Positions 44,508-55,408 of a stretch of DNA of 64,000 bases are shown piece after piece. Source of the DNA: Monodelphis domestica. Taxonomy: Eukaryota > Chordata > Mammalia > Didelphimorphia > Didelphidae. Made by a program: the position numbers and the translations under genes. The notes under the pieces are model-generated. The model saw only the letters and a program-made list of their open reading frames with translations, had not been told where the DNA came from and searched no databases. Position 1 is the stretch's first letter. Every line of letters starts with the position of its first letter. The DNA lies in contig NC_077227.1 of assembly GCF_027887165.1 (NCBI RefSeq), positions 444,709,895 through 444,773,894 on the forward strand, given 5' to 3'.

Positions 44508-44960
44508 ACAGTGGAGAAGCATTGGAATGGAAAAGTAGACAAGATTTGGGTCTGAGTCCAGCCCTAATCCTTCCTAGTGACATGAGGTAAGTCTTTACCT
44601 TAATCTCTCTGGGCATCAAATTATTCATCTATAAACAGAAGATTTTTTAGAAGACCTTATCCTACCTACCTGTCTACATAACTATTATTTTGAAGATCAA
44701 ATGATATCATATCATTTGTGAACAATAAAGGAAAGAAACAATATTTAGTAATGATCTTCTACTTGTCAGTCACTGTGTTAAGCACTTTATAAAAACTATT
44801 TCATTTGATCCTCTCAACAACCCTGGAAGATGGGTATCAGTATTTGCTGTTTTATTTTACATTTGAGGAAACTGAGACAGAAGGTAAGTTAATGACTTTC
44901 CCAGGATCATTCAGATAGTAAGTATCAGAGGTCACATTTGAACTCAAGTCTATAAAGTTG
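44508..44960. mobile_element. MIR pair, sense then antisense
   Basis: 44508-44735 sense (ttgggtctgagtccagccct; caaattattcatctataaac), 44740-44960 antisense (cactgtgttaagcactttat; tttgaggaaactgagacaga). Confidence 0.6.
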
Positions 44961-45560
44961 TTGTTAGTAGTCTATTTTCAAAGAGGACCAATGATATCAT
45001 GGGGTGATGCCTTGACTTCTGAATTGGATTTAAGTGAGGCAGAGTTGTGAAAAGTCCTCAGACTCTGTCTTCCAAAGTCATTGAAGTGTAGAGACAAGAC
45101 AAGAGACAAGATGACTAGCAATGGTTCAGGATGCAGTTGAGGACTATGGCATCTTCAGTATCTGACCAAACTCTAGGTACTCCATAGTCCTTGTTTCAGT
45201 CTCCTTCGTGACCATTGGAATAAATTGTTCTCATCTGCCCATTCTGCTGGGAGAAGTCTTCACATGTTTGTGGTAGACATCCCTTTAACTCACCTGAGAG
45301 TTTGAGTGAGGACGGTTGGCTACCCTCAACCTGGTTTAGCCCATCTGCCAAGATGCTCTTACCAGGATGTGACTACTGTGAATGCTATAATTTCTTGGAG
45401 CTACAGGTGAGAGTGGATACCCAAGGTGAATGAGCAGCTCTGAAAAGGGTTTGGCAAGCTCTCACACTAGAGATGCTAATCCTCCCAGAACCCCCTACAC
45501 ATCCTGGTCTATAAAGTAATCAGACCATAACTCCAACTTTCTCCTATTTATAATTTGGAC
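44960..45560. repeat. Unnamed dispersed repeat-like sequence
   Basis: ttgttgttagtagtctattt, caaagaggaccaatgatatc, ggatttaagtgaggcagagt and related words resemble a repeat I have seen in marsupial DNA but cannot name. No second copy is in this window. Confidence 0.35.
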
Positions 45561-45819
45561 TTGGACTTCAAAGAAAAAAGTATCTAGGATTTCACCAATT
45601 TGGGTTAAAGACTAGCATACAGATGTAAGTCATAGTAAAAGGTAGACAGATAAAGACTCTTATCACTCTTCTCTTTCTCATTTTGGACTAGCTCACCTGG
45701 GACCTTGGCTCCCTTGGTGCCCCTCCTATCAAGACTGCTTTGGGTCAATGATATACTCATTCCTAAAAAGGATCATGATGACTATACTCAAGATAGAATG
45801 GATGCTGTTGTGGGGAGTT

Positions 45820-46180
45820 TAGAAATCATTTAATATAACTCTCTCATTTTATAGAGGAGGAAATGAGCCCAGAGAAAGAAAGTCACTTGCCTAGGTTCAG
45901 TGGCAATGCAAAGGTGAAGATTCAAGTCTAGGATTCTTTGTGAGAATAGAAAGTAGAGCCAAGCAGTATTGGAATCTAGACACAGAATAATGGAATAAAG
46001 GCTTAGAGCTAGAAGAGACCTTAAAAGCCATCAACTCAATCCTTTTACAGATGAGGACACTAAGAACCCAAGAGTTGAAGAGACTTTTCTGGTCCTACAA
46101 GCAGTGATGATCTGACCAAAATCAGGCAGTGTTAAAAGTTGATCTCTAGTTCAGTAATATAGGGGCAGCTGTAAATAACC
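45820..46180 (-). mobile_element. Two MIR-type CORE-SINEs
   Basis: 45820-45940 (ttttatagaggaggaaatga) and 45985-46150 (aggcttagagctagaagaga; ttttacagatgaggacacta). Confidence 0.6.
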
Positions 46181-46189
46181 CTAAAGAAA

Positions 46190-46480
46190 GTACCATTGTT
46201 TCTCTAGCAGCATACAAAAGAAGCAAGAACCCAAGCCTCTGAGCTCAAGTACCAACTAAAATCTCACCTTCTACATGAAGTCTTTCCCATCCCTCTTAAT
46301 AGTAGAATCTTTCTACTATTAATGATTTCCTATTTATCTCGTATACAGAAATCTTTACTGGTTGTCTCCTCCATTACATTTTTAGTTCCTCAAGGGCAGA
46401 GATTGTCTTTTGCCTTTCTCTGTAACCCCAGAACTTAGCACAGTGTCTGGCAGGTGCTTAATAAACTTGTTCCCTGACTG
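46190..46480 (+). mobile_element. L2 3' end
   Basis: ctgagctcaagtaccaacta, ctacatgaagtctttcccat, tcctcaagggcagagattgt, tgtctggcaggtgcttaata. Confidence 0.75.
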
Positions 46481-46593
46481 GTGTGTAGGCTGGTTTATAG
46501 ACGCCAAACTTACTGGTTGGAAAGAGGTAAGAGGCACTAAGCAAATCCCTTCCTCATTTGGGTCTTAATTACTATATCTATAAAAATGGGATA

Positions 46594-46800
46594 GTTGGGA
46601 GCAGTTAGATAGCTCAGTAGTTTGAAAGCCAGGCCCAGAGACAGAGGTCTTGCCTGGGTCCAAATATGACCTCAGAGACTTTCTAGCTGTGTGACCCTAG
46701 ACAAGTCACTTAACTCCGGTTGTGTAACCCTTACCACCCTTCTGCTTTGGAACCAACGCACAATCTTGATTCTAAGGTGGAAGATAAGGGTTTTTTTTAT
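46594..46800 (+). mobile_element. SINE1-type SINE inserted in a MIR tail
   Basis: gagcagttagatagctcagt, tgtgaccctagacaagtcac, attctaaggtggaagataag. Possible target repeat: ataaaaatggga on the left, ataaaatgaga on the right. Confidence 0.88.
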
Positions 46801-46829
46801 TAAAAAAATAAAATGAGAGATTTGGGTGA

Positions 46830-47340
46830 AATTACTTCTAATATTTCCTTACAGTTCTTAATCTTCTATCTGACTTGTACCTTGCCCCTTCCTGATTTCA
46901 ACTCTTTTTCATGCCTGCCTCTTGTCCTAATTCATGTTCTACCAGACTTTGATTATCTACTCTGGCCCCCTCTGGCTATGACCTTCTCTGACTCCAACAA
47001 CCACCTATGTCTACTGCCTGCCACAGCTGTGCTCCAGACTAGCCACCAGCTCCCCAGTCTGCTTCCCAGCACTACCCTTTTCTAACCTGTGAGGGAGCTT
47101 TCAGAATTCTTCCTGCCTCTGACAGTCTCTTTCCTGACCTTGCTTCCCAATCACTTCCCCCTCCCCCTCCCCATATTCTTCTTTTTCTTCTGACTAGCTC
47201 TGCTAGCTTGTCTACAAGGCCAGACTTTTCTCTCTCTAATTTGATGGTTTGGAATGTGTCTTTTGTTTATCTCTTATTCATTATGAGCCAAGCCTTCACT
47301 CCAACTCTGGTGTCTGATACCAGAAAATCTTAGCAAGTAA
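46830..47340. other. Unassigned, C/T-rich
   Basis: A 90-codon forward frame (46813-47085) is leucine- and serine-rich without a motif. The style resembles 54080-54350, so both may be the same unnamed old repeat. Confidence 0.35.
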
Positions 47341-47344
47341 GATA

Positions 47345-47610
47345 AAGAGGTACAGTGGATCAAACACAGGTCTTGTAGTTAGGAAGACCCGAGTTCAAAT
47401 GTGGCCTCAGATTCACTAGTTGTGACCTTGAGCAAATCACTTAACTTCTCTTTGTCTTAGTTTCCTTAACTAACTATAAAATGGTGATAATAATAGCATC
47501 TACCCCTCAGGTTTATTGTGAGGATCAGATGAAGTAATATTTGGAGAAAAAGCACTTAGGATATGGCAGACACTATATAAATACTTATTCCTTTCCATTT
47601 CCCCCTTTTC
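47345..47610 (+). mobile_element. Full-length tRNA-head SINE/MIR
   Basis: gaggtacagtggatcaaaca, aagacccgagttcaaatgtg, agcaaatcacttaacttctc, tatggcagacactatataaa, tacttattcctttcc. Confidence 0.75.
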
Positions 47611-47869
47611 TCTTGACTTACAAGTTGATGCAACAGGGGTTAAGAGAGCTGATCATCTGAGACAAAGACACAGTTCTACCATGGACCAGGCTTTAAATAG
47701 ATTTGGTAAAGGCTTAGTAACAAGCTATTGGGGAAGATGTGACTTTTGACCAAACATCTTGCATGCCAAGCAAGCTAGAGTAATAGAAGACACTACCTTG
47801 GGCGATTCTAGCAGCTGTGACTGACAGTAGTTAAGTTCTGAATTCTTCCTCTTCCTTGTACTAGTGGGG

Positions 47870-48070
47870 AGCATCCTTCCTATCATGTGGCTGCAACAAG
47901 TGGACTTTAATTAAATTGCTTAATTATTCCAAAGCACATCGGTGTTTTTTCTTGCATTAATTCCCCTTTGGGTTACTGATATTTGCTTAATGTTATTACC
48001 AAGCATGAGAGAGGAGCGACAAATACAAGAAGGGTTTTATTATTTGTAAATCTCAGCCTGGCTAGGTGTT
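47870..48070. other. Unique AT-rich block, candidate conserved non-coding element
   Basis: ggactttaattaaattgctt, attattccaaagcacatcgg, tgatatttgcttaatgttat. Homeodomain-like TTAATTAAA cores; not a recognised repeat. Confidence 0.3.
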
Positions 48071-48279
48071 GTCTTTTTTGTCAAATAGAGGCTGGAAATG
48101 GATTCAAGACATCTGCTCATGATGACCTTGTTGGCTACATTCCCTGAGGCCCCAGATAGTGAAATGAGTGCCAAAGAACTCTGATTTTCTGTGACCTGTT
48201 ACTCCAACTTGGGATAGAGGGATACATACATCTGGATCACATCTGAGGAGTTTATAAGTAACACACAAGAAGGAAAAAG

Positions 48280-49080
48280 AATCTTGGATCATCTAGCCCA
48301 AATTGGACCTAAGTGAGAATGTCCTCTTAAAGTATCCCCAACAAGTGCCCATCTAACTTCTATGTAAGATCTCCAGTGTTGAGGTATAGCATTTCACTTT
48401 TAGATACTTGAAATTTTTAGAAAGCTTTTCTTGACATCAAGTTTAAAACTTCCCAGTCATCTCAGATACTCACTAGTTTTGCGACCCTGGACAAGTCACT
48501 TAACCGTGCTTGCCTCCGTTTCCTTATCTTTAAAATGAGCTGCAGAAGGAAATGGCAAACCATTATCATATCTTTGTCAAGAAAACTCCAAATGGGGTCA
48601 TGAAGAGTTGGACACAACTGAAAAGACTGAACAAATCTCTGTATCATGTTTTTTGCTCTCTAAAAATCATCCTCATCTCCCCTCCAGGATCTTTGACTCT
48701 CCCCTTGGGTCCTACTGGAATTGGTCAGTGACATTTTGCATCCTCTTGCTCTGGCACAGATCTACATGCCATTTCCTTACCACTTCCACCCCAGGCTACA
48801 AGCATCCCCACCTCCACCTTTCTAGTACCCCTTTATGTGTTGGCTTTCTCCTTTCAAATGAAACTATCTTGCTTACTTACATCTGTATCTACTTAATAAA
48901 GTGTCCAGGGCATGCTTCATAAATGCTCTATCTATTTAAATCATTCTCTCAAACTTGTGCCATAGTTCTGCCCTTTTGGATCAGATAGAATAAGTCATGC
49001 CCTATGCCCATAATAGCGCTTTAAATATTTGAAGGAAGTCTCTTCAGTATAACCTCAGAGTTATACTGGAGCCAGCTCAA
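48280..49080 (-). mobile_element. L3/CR1 LINE fragment split by a MAR1
   Basis: Antisense L3 on both sides: left 48280-48455 (gatcatctagcccaaattgg; gcttttcttgacatcaagtt), right about 48950-49060 (gcgctttaaatatttgaagg). Confidence 0.55.
48458..48640 (+). mobile_element. MAR1-type SINE
   Basis: acaagtcacttaaccgtgct, gaaggaaatggcaaaccatt, gtcaagaaaactccaaatgg, gagttggacacaactgaaaa. The head is shortened. Confidence 0.85.
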
Positions 49081-50749
49081 ACCAGCTGGCACAGACTTGT
49101 TAAATGTTCAATGCGAGTATTTATACCTCAGAAATCTTCAAATACTATGAATCAGAGCTTGATTTATTATTTCATTGATTACCTATATTAGGAAAGTGAT
49201 GGAGTTAATAGTACAGATTAAACTGAAAATCAGGCATCAATTCTTTTTGGATAGTCTATAATTAAATATTTACTAGTACACCTCTGTATCTCTCCCTCCC
49301 ACCCCAACCTTTTGTGTTTTCTTCTCCAAGACAAACTTCTTTAGTTCTTTTTATTGATCCTCATGTGGCATGCTCTCTTATCTCCACATTCTGGCCAGTC
49401 AGGCTCCTTCTTAAAAATGTCATACTCAGAACTTCCTTGAAAAGGGCAAAAAAGTCATTTAAAGGGCCTGTCAGATATTTCCTGATACAGAGTAGTCTTC
49501 TTCTGCCCTTGTGAAGGGTTTTTCCCAAGCAAACATTACTTGGTTGGTATCAGGACCTGAAAGAGCCAGAGTATGCAAAAATCACTAAAACTCCCAAGGT
49601 TATTGGTTCAGTTTTTCTAATCCTGGTGCCTATTGAAATTTCAGGCAGTAAGGTACAAAACATGTGACTTGGCTCTTACTTCTAAAGACATTACCCCCAA
49701 TCTGTCTGGTTCTGGGCATAGAAATTCAGGGGTAGAGTTTTCAGGAAAACTTGGAGGAAATAAAACAAATGCAAAAGCAGCAACTCAAATTGATGAGATG
49801 ATAGTTTTCCCACTTGAATCATAACTAGGAAGTCAGTATCTAATAAAGACTGAGGCCATAACAAAGCTGGGAAAAATCACCCAATTAAACACCAAGATAA
49901 GTAATAATTGACTATGTCCACTTAGAATGGGAATGTAGAATATCCAAAGAGGCACATTTCCCATCCTATTTTATTAGCCTCTCATCTGTTTACATATAAT
50001 GGATCTTTGCTCTAACTCTATTCACTACAGAGCAGAATTCAATCCAAGGCACTGCCATCATGGGCTCTCTCTCAAGGGATTTTAGTTACTTTATGAATGT
50101 GCCAGAGATGCTCATTAAAAGACAGGTTCCTCCATGATAAGGTGGTCCCACAGCATGGGCCCTGAGGATTGTACAAAAGCAAGGTCCCCACATGTTGATT
50201 TAATGTTTCCTAAGAAATCTATTTGCCACAGCATTTATGACTGTTCTGAATTAGACAATAAACTATTTAAGGTATAACCAGTTCTTCAGGACCTATTTTC
50301 CCCTCACTTTAACATATGTGTTTAATTAACATTTCTAATTAAAACTAGAAAGTGTAAAACTCAAATATTATCCATGAGAAGTTTTAATCTGCATGTGTAA
50401 ATGATGCCAAGTTGTACACGGTAGGTGGAAGAATTTAATTTTCCTAGTGAGGGCCAAAGTCCTCCACCATAATCCCCCACTGATCCTTTGTCATGTCATG
50501 GCAGTAAACCCCTTGCTCTCAAAGACTTTGCCAGCAGATCATCACCTCAGGCAGGACCTACCATCCTGCACAGGTGAGAAGTACGAGGCCTCATGATAGT
50601 CATTCAAAGAGCAAGCTAGTTAATTGTGAGGGGTTTATTATAAGTGTTGCTCAAAAATGAGTATTTTGGTCTAGCAACTCAAGAAGTCCCTTAAATGAAG
50701 GGATGAAGGCCTGGGGTCAATGGAGGGACCATCCATCCAAACACAATCA
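49081..50749. other. Unique stretch, candidate regulatory block at 50200-50420
   Basis: No recognised repeat in about 1.7 kb. From 50200 to 50420 it is AT-rich with gtgtttaattaacatttcta, attaaaactagaaagtgtaa and aatctgcatgtgtaaatga, the kind of text found in conserved elements. No exon seen. Confidence 0.35.
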
Positions 50750-50935
50750 CATGGAATTTGGTTCTAGAAGGGAACTAAAAGAACATCTAGTCCAAGGCCC
50801 TTGTCTTAAAGATGAGGAAGTTGAAGCTGAGGGAAAGGAGATATGCACAAAGTCATACAGAGAGCAAGCTATAGATCTGGGATCTGACCTCTAGTCTTTA
50901 GATATTCAATCAAGCACTACATTATATTGTCTTAA
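50750..50935 (-). mobile_element. MIR-type CORE-SINE
   Basis: aatttggttctagaagggaa, aaagatgaggaagttgaagc, gatctgggatctgacctcta. Confidence 0.65.
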
Positions 50936-51134
50936 AATATACAAAAGTAATAAGGATTGGTTAGAGATATTTACAAAATGGATGTAGTGTCAATAAAATG
51001 GAAGGAAGCAGGAAAAGCACTATAATGATGGTGAGACAGGAAAAGGGAAAATGCTGCTAGTATAGCAGGAGCTGGAGAACTAGGATAAACAAACCTTCAT
51101 CTAGAAGAAAATGGAGGGCTTTCCTTTAGAATAA

Positions 51135-51587
51135 AGCATAGGAAATTATCATAAACAAATATTTACTAAATTCTTGTTATTGTGCAAAATTAGGCTAGCA
51201 TACAAAAATCTCTACCCCAAAAGAGCATATGGTTTACTGGCAGTGGAGAATGAGATTATACAAGTGCACAAGTAATTCTATCAATAGGTAGACAGTTGTA
51301 AGACACATAAAAAGAGGGGAAGTGAAAGAAATTATAGGTATTCAGAGTAGAGAGAAAAAGGCACTGTGGGTAAAGAACTGGGCTGGGGGTCAGAAAGACC
51401 TGAGTTTGAATACCATCTCAGACAGTTACTTATGTGAGCTTAGGGCAAGTCAGTTGGCCTCTCAGCCTCAGTTCCTCATCTGGAAAATAGGGACAATAGC
51501 ACCTACCTTCCAGGGTTGTTTTGAGGATCAAGTAAGAAAACCTCTGTAAAGCAATTTGAAAACCTTAAAGTTCTACATAAATGCTAG

Positions 51588-51629
<42 letters not shown>

Positions 51630-51790
51630 CAAAGCAAGATCCTTAGGGTAGGCTTTATGGAAGAGGTAGTTTTAGTGCCATGAAGGATGGGTAAGATCTG
51701 GGCAGGAGGAGAAAAGTACTTTGAAAGCAACAGATGTACAAAGACAGAAGAAGGAATGAATATGGTATATTTGGAGAATATTATAGGAAC
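51135..51790 (-). mobile_element. L2 3' UTR split by a MIR
   Basis: Left 51135-51350 (acaaatatttactaaattct; tggtttactggcagtggaga), right 51635-51790 (ggtaggctttatggaagagg; tgccatgaaggatgggtaag). Confidence 0.6.
51355..51630 (+). mobile_element. Full-length MIR-type SINE with (GAT)n tail, inside L2
   Basis: gggtcagaaagacctgagtt, tcagttcctcatctggaaaa, gggttgttttgaggatcaag, taaatgctagtgatgatgat. The usual TATTATT tail has become (GAT)14 at 51588-51629. Confidence 0.8.
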
Positions 51791-52570
51791 TGTTTTTAAG
51801 GAGGAAAAGGTTCATTTGAAGGAAGTATTAAAAAACAAAATTTTGTCTTGGTGAAAGTTCATTCTGGATATCATTATCTGGAGATATTCAACAAGGTGAT
51901 CTAGAAAAGGAATCCAGTGATCTGGCATCCAGTCTTGGCTCAATTCTATCACTGAAGAGCTACATGACTCAACAAATATTTAGAAGTGCCTGAAAGTGAG
52001 TTGCCAATATAGTTAAAAAATGGAAATATTTTTCTTTGAAGAGGAATATATTTTTCTGAGGATGATTGTAGGGTCTACAAATTACATACCTTGAAATGAT
52101 GACCAGGAAAGGGAATTGTTAATTAGATTATCCAATTGATTGTAAATGAAATCATAAGGAAGACTACCATGCCCCTTTAAGTAGTAATAAAAAAAAAGAC
52201 CTCCAGTGCCTACCTCTCTTAAGATTAAGAGATTTCTTATTTGGACAGCTCTTAGGAATTAAGAAACCTTTTCTACAGCAAGTCCCTTCAACTTTCTTGA
52301 TCTCCTTTCCTCATCAGTAAAATTGGAATAAGTTATTCCTTACCAAACACAGAGGGGTGTTGATATAATTAAATGAGATAATGGATATGAATGAGCTTTC
52401 AGCAAAAAGTGAAACATCACACAAATTTAAGGCATTAATGTATCATTTCCCCCCAACTTCTTATTGTCACTGACACTTGATATTATTACATTAGAATTTA
52501 ATTCAATTAGAGTTTAAATATCCACTAAGCTTCCTAGTCAAAATGTTTTACTTTACTATTAATTTGCTGA
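51791..52570. other. Unassigned
   Basis: About 780 bp; MIR-like words at 52290-52440 (cctcatcagtaaaattggaa). No exon seen. Confidence 0.45.
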
Positions 52571-52571
52571 G

Positions 52572-52735
52572 AAGAGGCTTGACAGAGTAGATAATATGTT
52601 GGGTTTAGAGTTAGGAGGATCAGGGCCCAAATTTTGCTTCTAACACACATTAGCTATATGATCATGGGCAAACCCTTTCACCTTTCAGTGTCTGAAGCAA
52701 CTTTCCAAGACTAGAAAGATTTTATGACCACTCTA
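52572..52735 (+). mobile_element. MIR-type fragment
   Basis: gttgggtttagagttaggag, agctatatgatcatgggcaa, tttcagtgtctgaagcaact. Confidence 0.6.
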
Positions 52736-53330
52736 ACTTTTTTATTGATAGATTTTCCTTTGTTTTTTTACATCTTCTTCATTTTTACGTAGATCTGTCC
52801 TCCTCCACAGAGAGTTGTCTCTTGTAATAAAGAATTAAAAGGAAAGAAAAAGCAGTTCAACACATCAACTCTGCATAAGGCTATAAATAACAAATGAGTA
52901 GTTGATCTGCCTTGGCAATGTGGGAATCTTCCACAATGAGAATTCCATCACTGATGCAGATTTTATTGAGCCTGACCACTCCCACACACTTTCATACAAA
53001 CTTGGGTGCACACACATACACCCACATACATACATCCCTGACTCACTAGTCCACAGGAAAATCTTCTAAAAGACATTTGATTTTGCGTTCAGAAAGTCAT
53101 TTATAACATAACTGTCATCTTTTAACTACCTTAAAATATATCTTATTTACTTTAAAAAAAAATCAGACTTACAATACAGCTGTTTCCTGTTGCATCACTA
53201 GGAGCTGTCCACAGCTGAATTTCATTCAGAGCCAGAAGAGTAGAACCAAACAACTGGGCTCTGAAGGACACATTTGTATGCTTGCTTCATTGAATGGATC
53301 TAACTATATACAACTTAAAAATACAACAAA
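52736..53330. other. Unassigned
   Basis: About 600 bp; a short CA-rich run at 52980-53035. No exon or repeat recognised. Confidence 0.5.
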
Positions 53331-53331
53331 T

Positions 53332-53486
53332 GCTTACCTTCCATCTTAGGATCAATACCGTGTATTTCTAGGCAATGGGAGATAAGTGATTTACTCAGGG
53401 TCACACAGCTATGAGATTAGATTTGAACCCAGGATTTTCCATCTCCATGCCTGGCTCCCAATCCACTGAGCCACCTTGCCTCCCCG
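53332..53486 (-). mobile_element. SINE1-type SINE with internal deletion
   Basis: ttaccttccatcttaggatc, ctcagggtcacacagctatg, caatccactgagccaccttg. About 30 bp between tgtattt and ctaggcaatg are missing against intact copies. Confidence 0.85.
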
Positions 53487-53499
53487 TAAATGAACTTTT

Positions 53500-53605
53500 T
53501 AAAAACTTTTTTTAGTGAACAAAAATCAATTTTTCTCCTTCACACCCCCTCCTAATTATGTAAAAATAAAAACAAAACCCTATAACAAATACATACAGAT
53601 ATCCC
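53500..53605 (-). mobile_element. Old L1 3' UTR scrap
   Basis: agtgaacaaaaatcaatttt, tctccttcacaccccctcct, aaaacaaaaccctataacaa: antisense L1 3' UTR like 63262-63640. Confidence 0.4.
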
Positions 53606-55031
53606 TTCCATATCATAGGGGTTAGGGGTCTGGTGTGCTCCCCGCCCCCCCCCATCTGGATTTGAATCTCTCTTTGTACCTGAGAAGTCTGGATTTTTTT
53701 TTGTTTCTTTTATGGGGTGTTTATAGCACCTTATTGCAAAATTTGAGTTAAGTATTTGATAATAGGCTATAAACCGTTTTCTTCATGTATTGTCTGCAGC
53801 TTCTCTAAAACTTCCCCAAAATTCCCGTTTAAATAGAAATATATCTAAACCTTGATGATGTGGAAGGGATACTTATATAGTTAAAACAAATTCCCATATT
53901 GGCCATGTACAAAAAAATTCTGTACCCATTATAGTCACTTCCCTGTCAGGATGTGAGGACTACATTTCATCATCAGTTTTTCTAGTATTCTGGTTGGTTG
54001 TCACTGCATGGATATTTGTACAAGCTTAAGCCTGTTTCAGTCACTGGTTTCTTAAACTGCTGCTCCACTTTGGACCATGTTTGCAGCTTGCCTTCCCTGG
54101 ATCTCATCACCTTTTCATGACTGACCTTTAATTCTTCCAGTCCTAGGTTCACTCCCTGCCTCTGGCCCCTATTTGCTTGTTATCTACTGCTAACTGCTCT
54201 GATAACTGACATTTTTCCTTTGAATGACCTACCTCTTGTTTCTAGACTTTCAAAGACCACAGCTGTGGACTTCCCTGCCAGCCTTCTGACCCTGTTGTCC
54301 CCATCAATCCTGCATCCAGGCCCAGAGCCCAGGGAAAGTGCCTTATTTCCAGTTCTATCATTCCCTGGTTTACATTAATATATCCATAAAAGATTATCCT
54401 GTGTCTACTTTATACATCACTCATGTACAGTTTCAAGAGAAACTTCACATCATTATCCTCAGTAATGAAAACGAAAGTCCCCTTTTCTGATTCAAGTTTC
54501 CTTTCTTGGGCTTTTGAAGAAGATATCCGCTTTGGGGTATGTGGGGGAGGGTTTTTTTTTTCTTGGCCTGCTATTCCTGGCAGGAAATTTCTCATCAATG
54601 CATGAGTATAGGCTTCTAATTGGATGAGGATGTGGAATTTCTGGTTCAGTTTCTTTTCAGACAGAAGACCTTTAGTTTTATAGGTTGGAGATGTATTTAA
54701 GCAAGGTCTGTTTTTCTTCTGCAGATCTTGGTGTTATTTGAAAATGATTGTAAAATGGGAGACGTGTTCTGGCTTCTTGAGAATTGTTCTGTGGTTCTAA
54801 CAGCTTTAACCCACTCCAAACCCCACAATCTGCTGGCTATTTTCTCTTGAGGCAAAATGCTAAGACTTTAGCAGGATTTATAGTTTTTATTTTTAAAAAA
54901 TAGTTTTCTTACTGCTATTAAAGAGTAAATAAAATAAAAAGCCATAGTCATTATCTGTAATACTCCCCATGTTTTATATTCCTTATTTCCACAAATCTTT
55001 TGGTTTTATATCAAAGTAAGGTAATTGCAGA
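53606..55031. other. Unassigned flank of the full-length L1
   Basis: About 1.4 kb with a C-run at 53641-53653 and T-runs at 53693-53702 and 54552-54560. No exon or named repeat. Confidence 0.45.
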
Positions 55032-55041
55032 GGAAATTTTT
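55032..55041. repeat. L1 target-site duplication, copy at the 3' end
   Basis: ggaaattttt, identical to 61462-61471. On the L1 sense strand the cut lies at TA/AAAA, close to the L1 endonuclease preference TT/AAAA. Confidence 0.8.
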
Positions 55042-55079
55042 TTTTCCTTCCATTTTATTTTATTTTTTTTTTAATATAT

Positions 55080-55085
55080 TTTATT
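55080..55085 (-). terminator. L1 poly(A) signal AATAAA
   Basis: TTTATT on the plus strand, about 10 bp before the A-rich tail of the L1. Confidence 0.75.
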
Positions 55086-55133
55086 TGATCATTTCCAAGC
55101 ATTATTCGTTAAAGACATAGATCATTTTCTTTT

Positions 55134-55150
55134 CCTCCCCCCCATCCCCC
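55134..55150 (-). other. G-run in L1 3' UTR
   Basis: On the sense strand gggggatgggggggagg follows ORF2 by about 260 bp. A G-rich polypurine run in the 3' UTR is a conserved trait of mammalian L1s and can form a quadruplex. Not preserved in copy B. Confidence 0.7.
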
Positions 55151-55408
55151 ATAGCCGACGCGTAAGTCCACTGGGCATTAGATGTTTTCTTGATTTGAAC
55201 CCATTGCTTTGTTGATAGTATTTGCATTAGAGTGTTCATTTAAAGTCTATCCTCTGTCATGTCCCCTCAACCTCTGTATTCAGGCAGTTGCTTTTTCTCC
55301 GTGTTTCCACTCCCATAGTTTATCCTTTGCTTATGAATGGTGTTTTTTTTCTCCTGGATCCCTGAAAGTTGTTCAGGGACATTACACCGCCCCTAATGGA
55401 GAAGTCCA

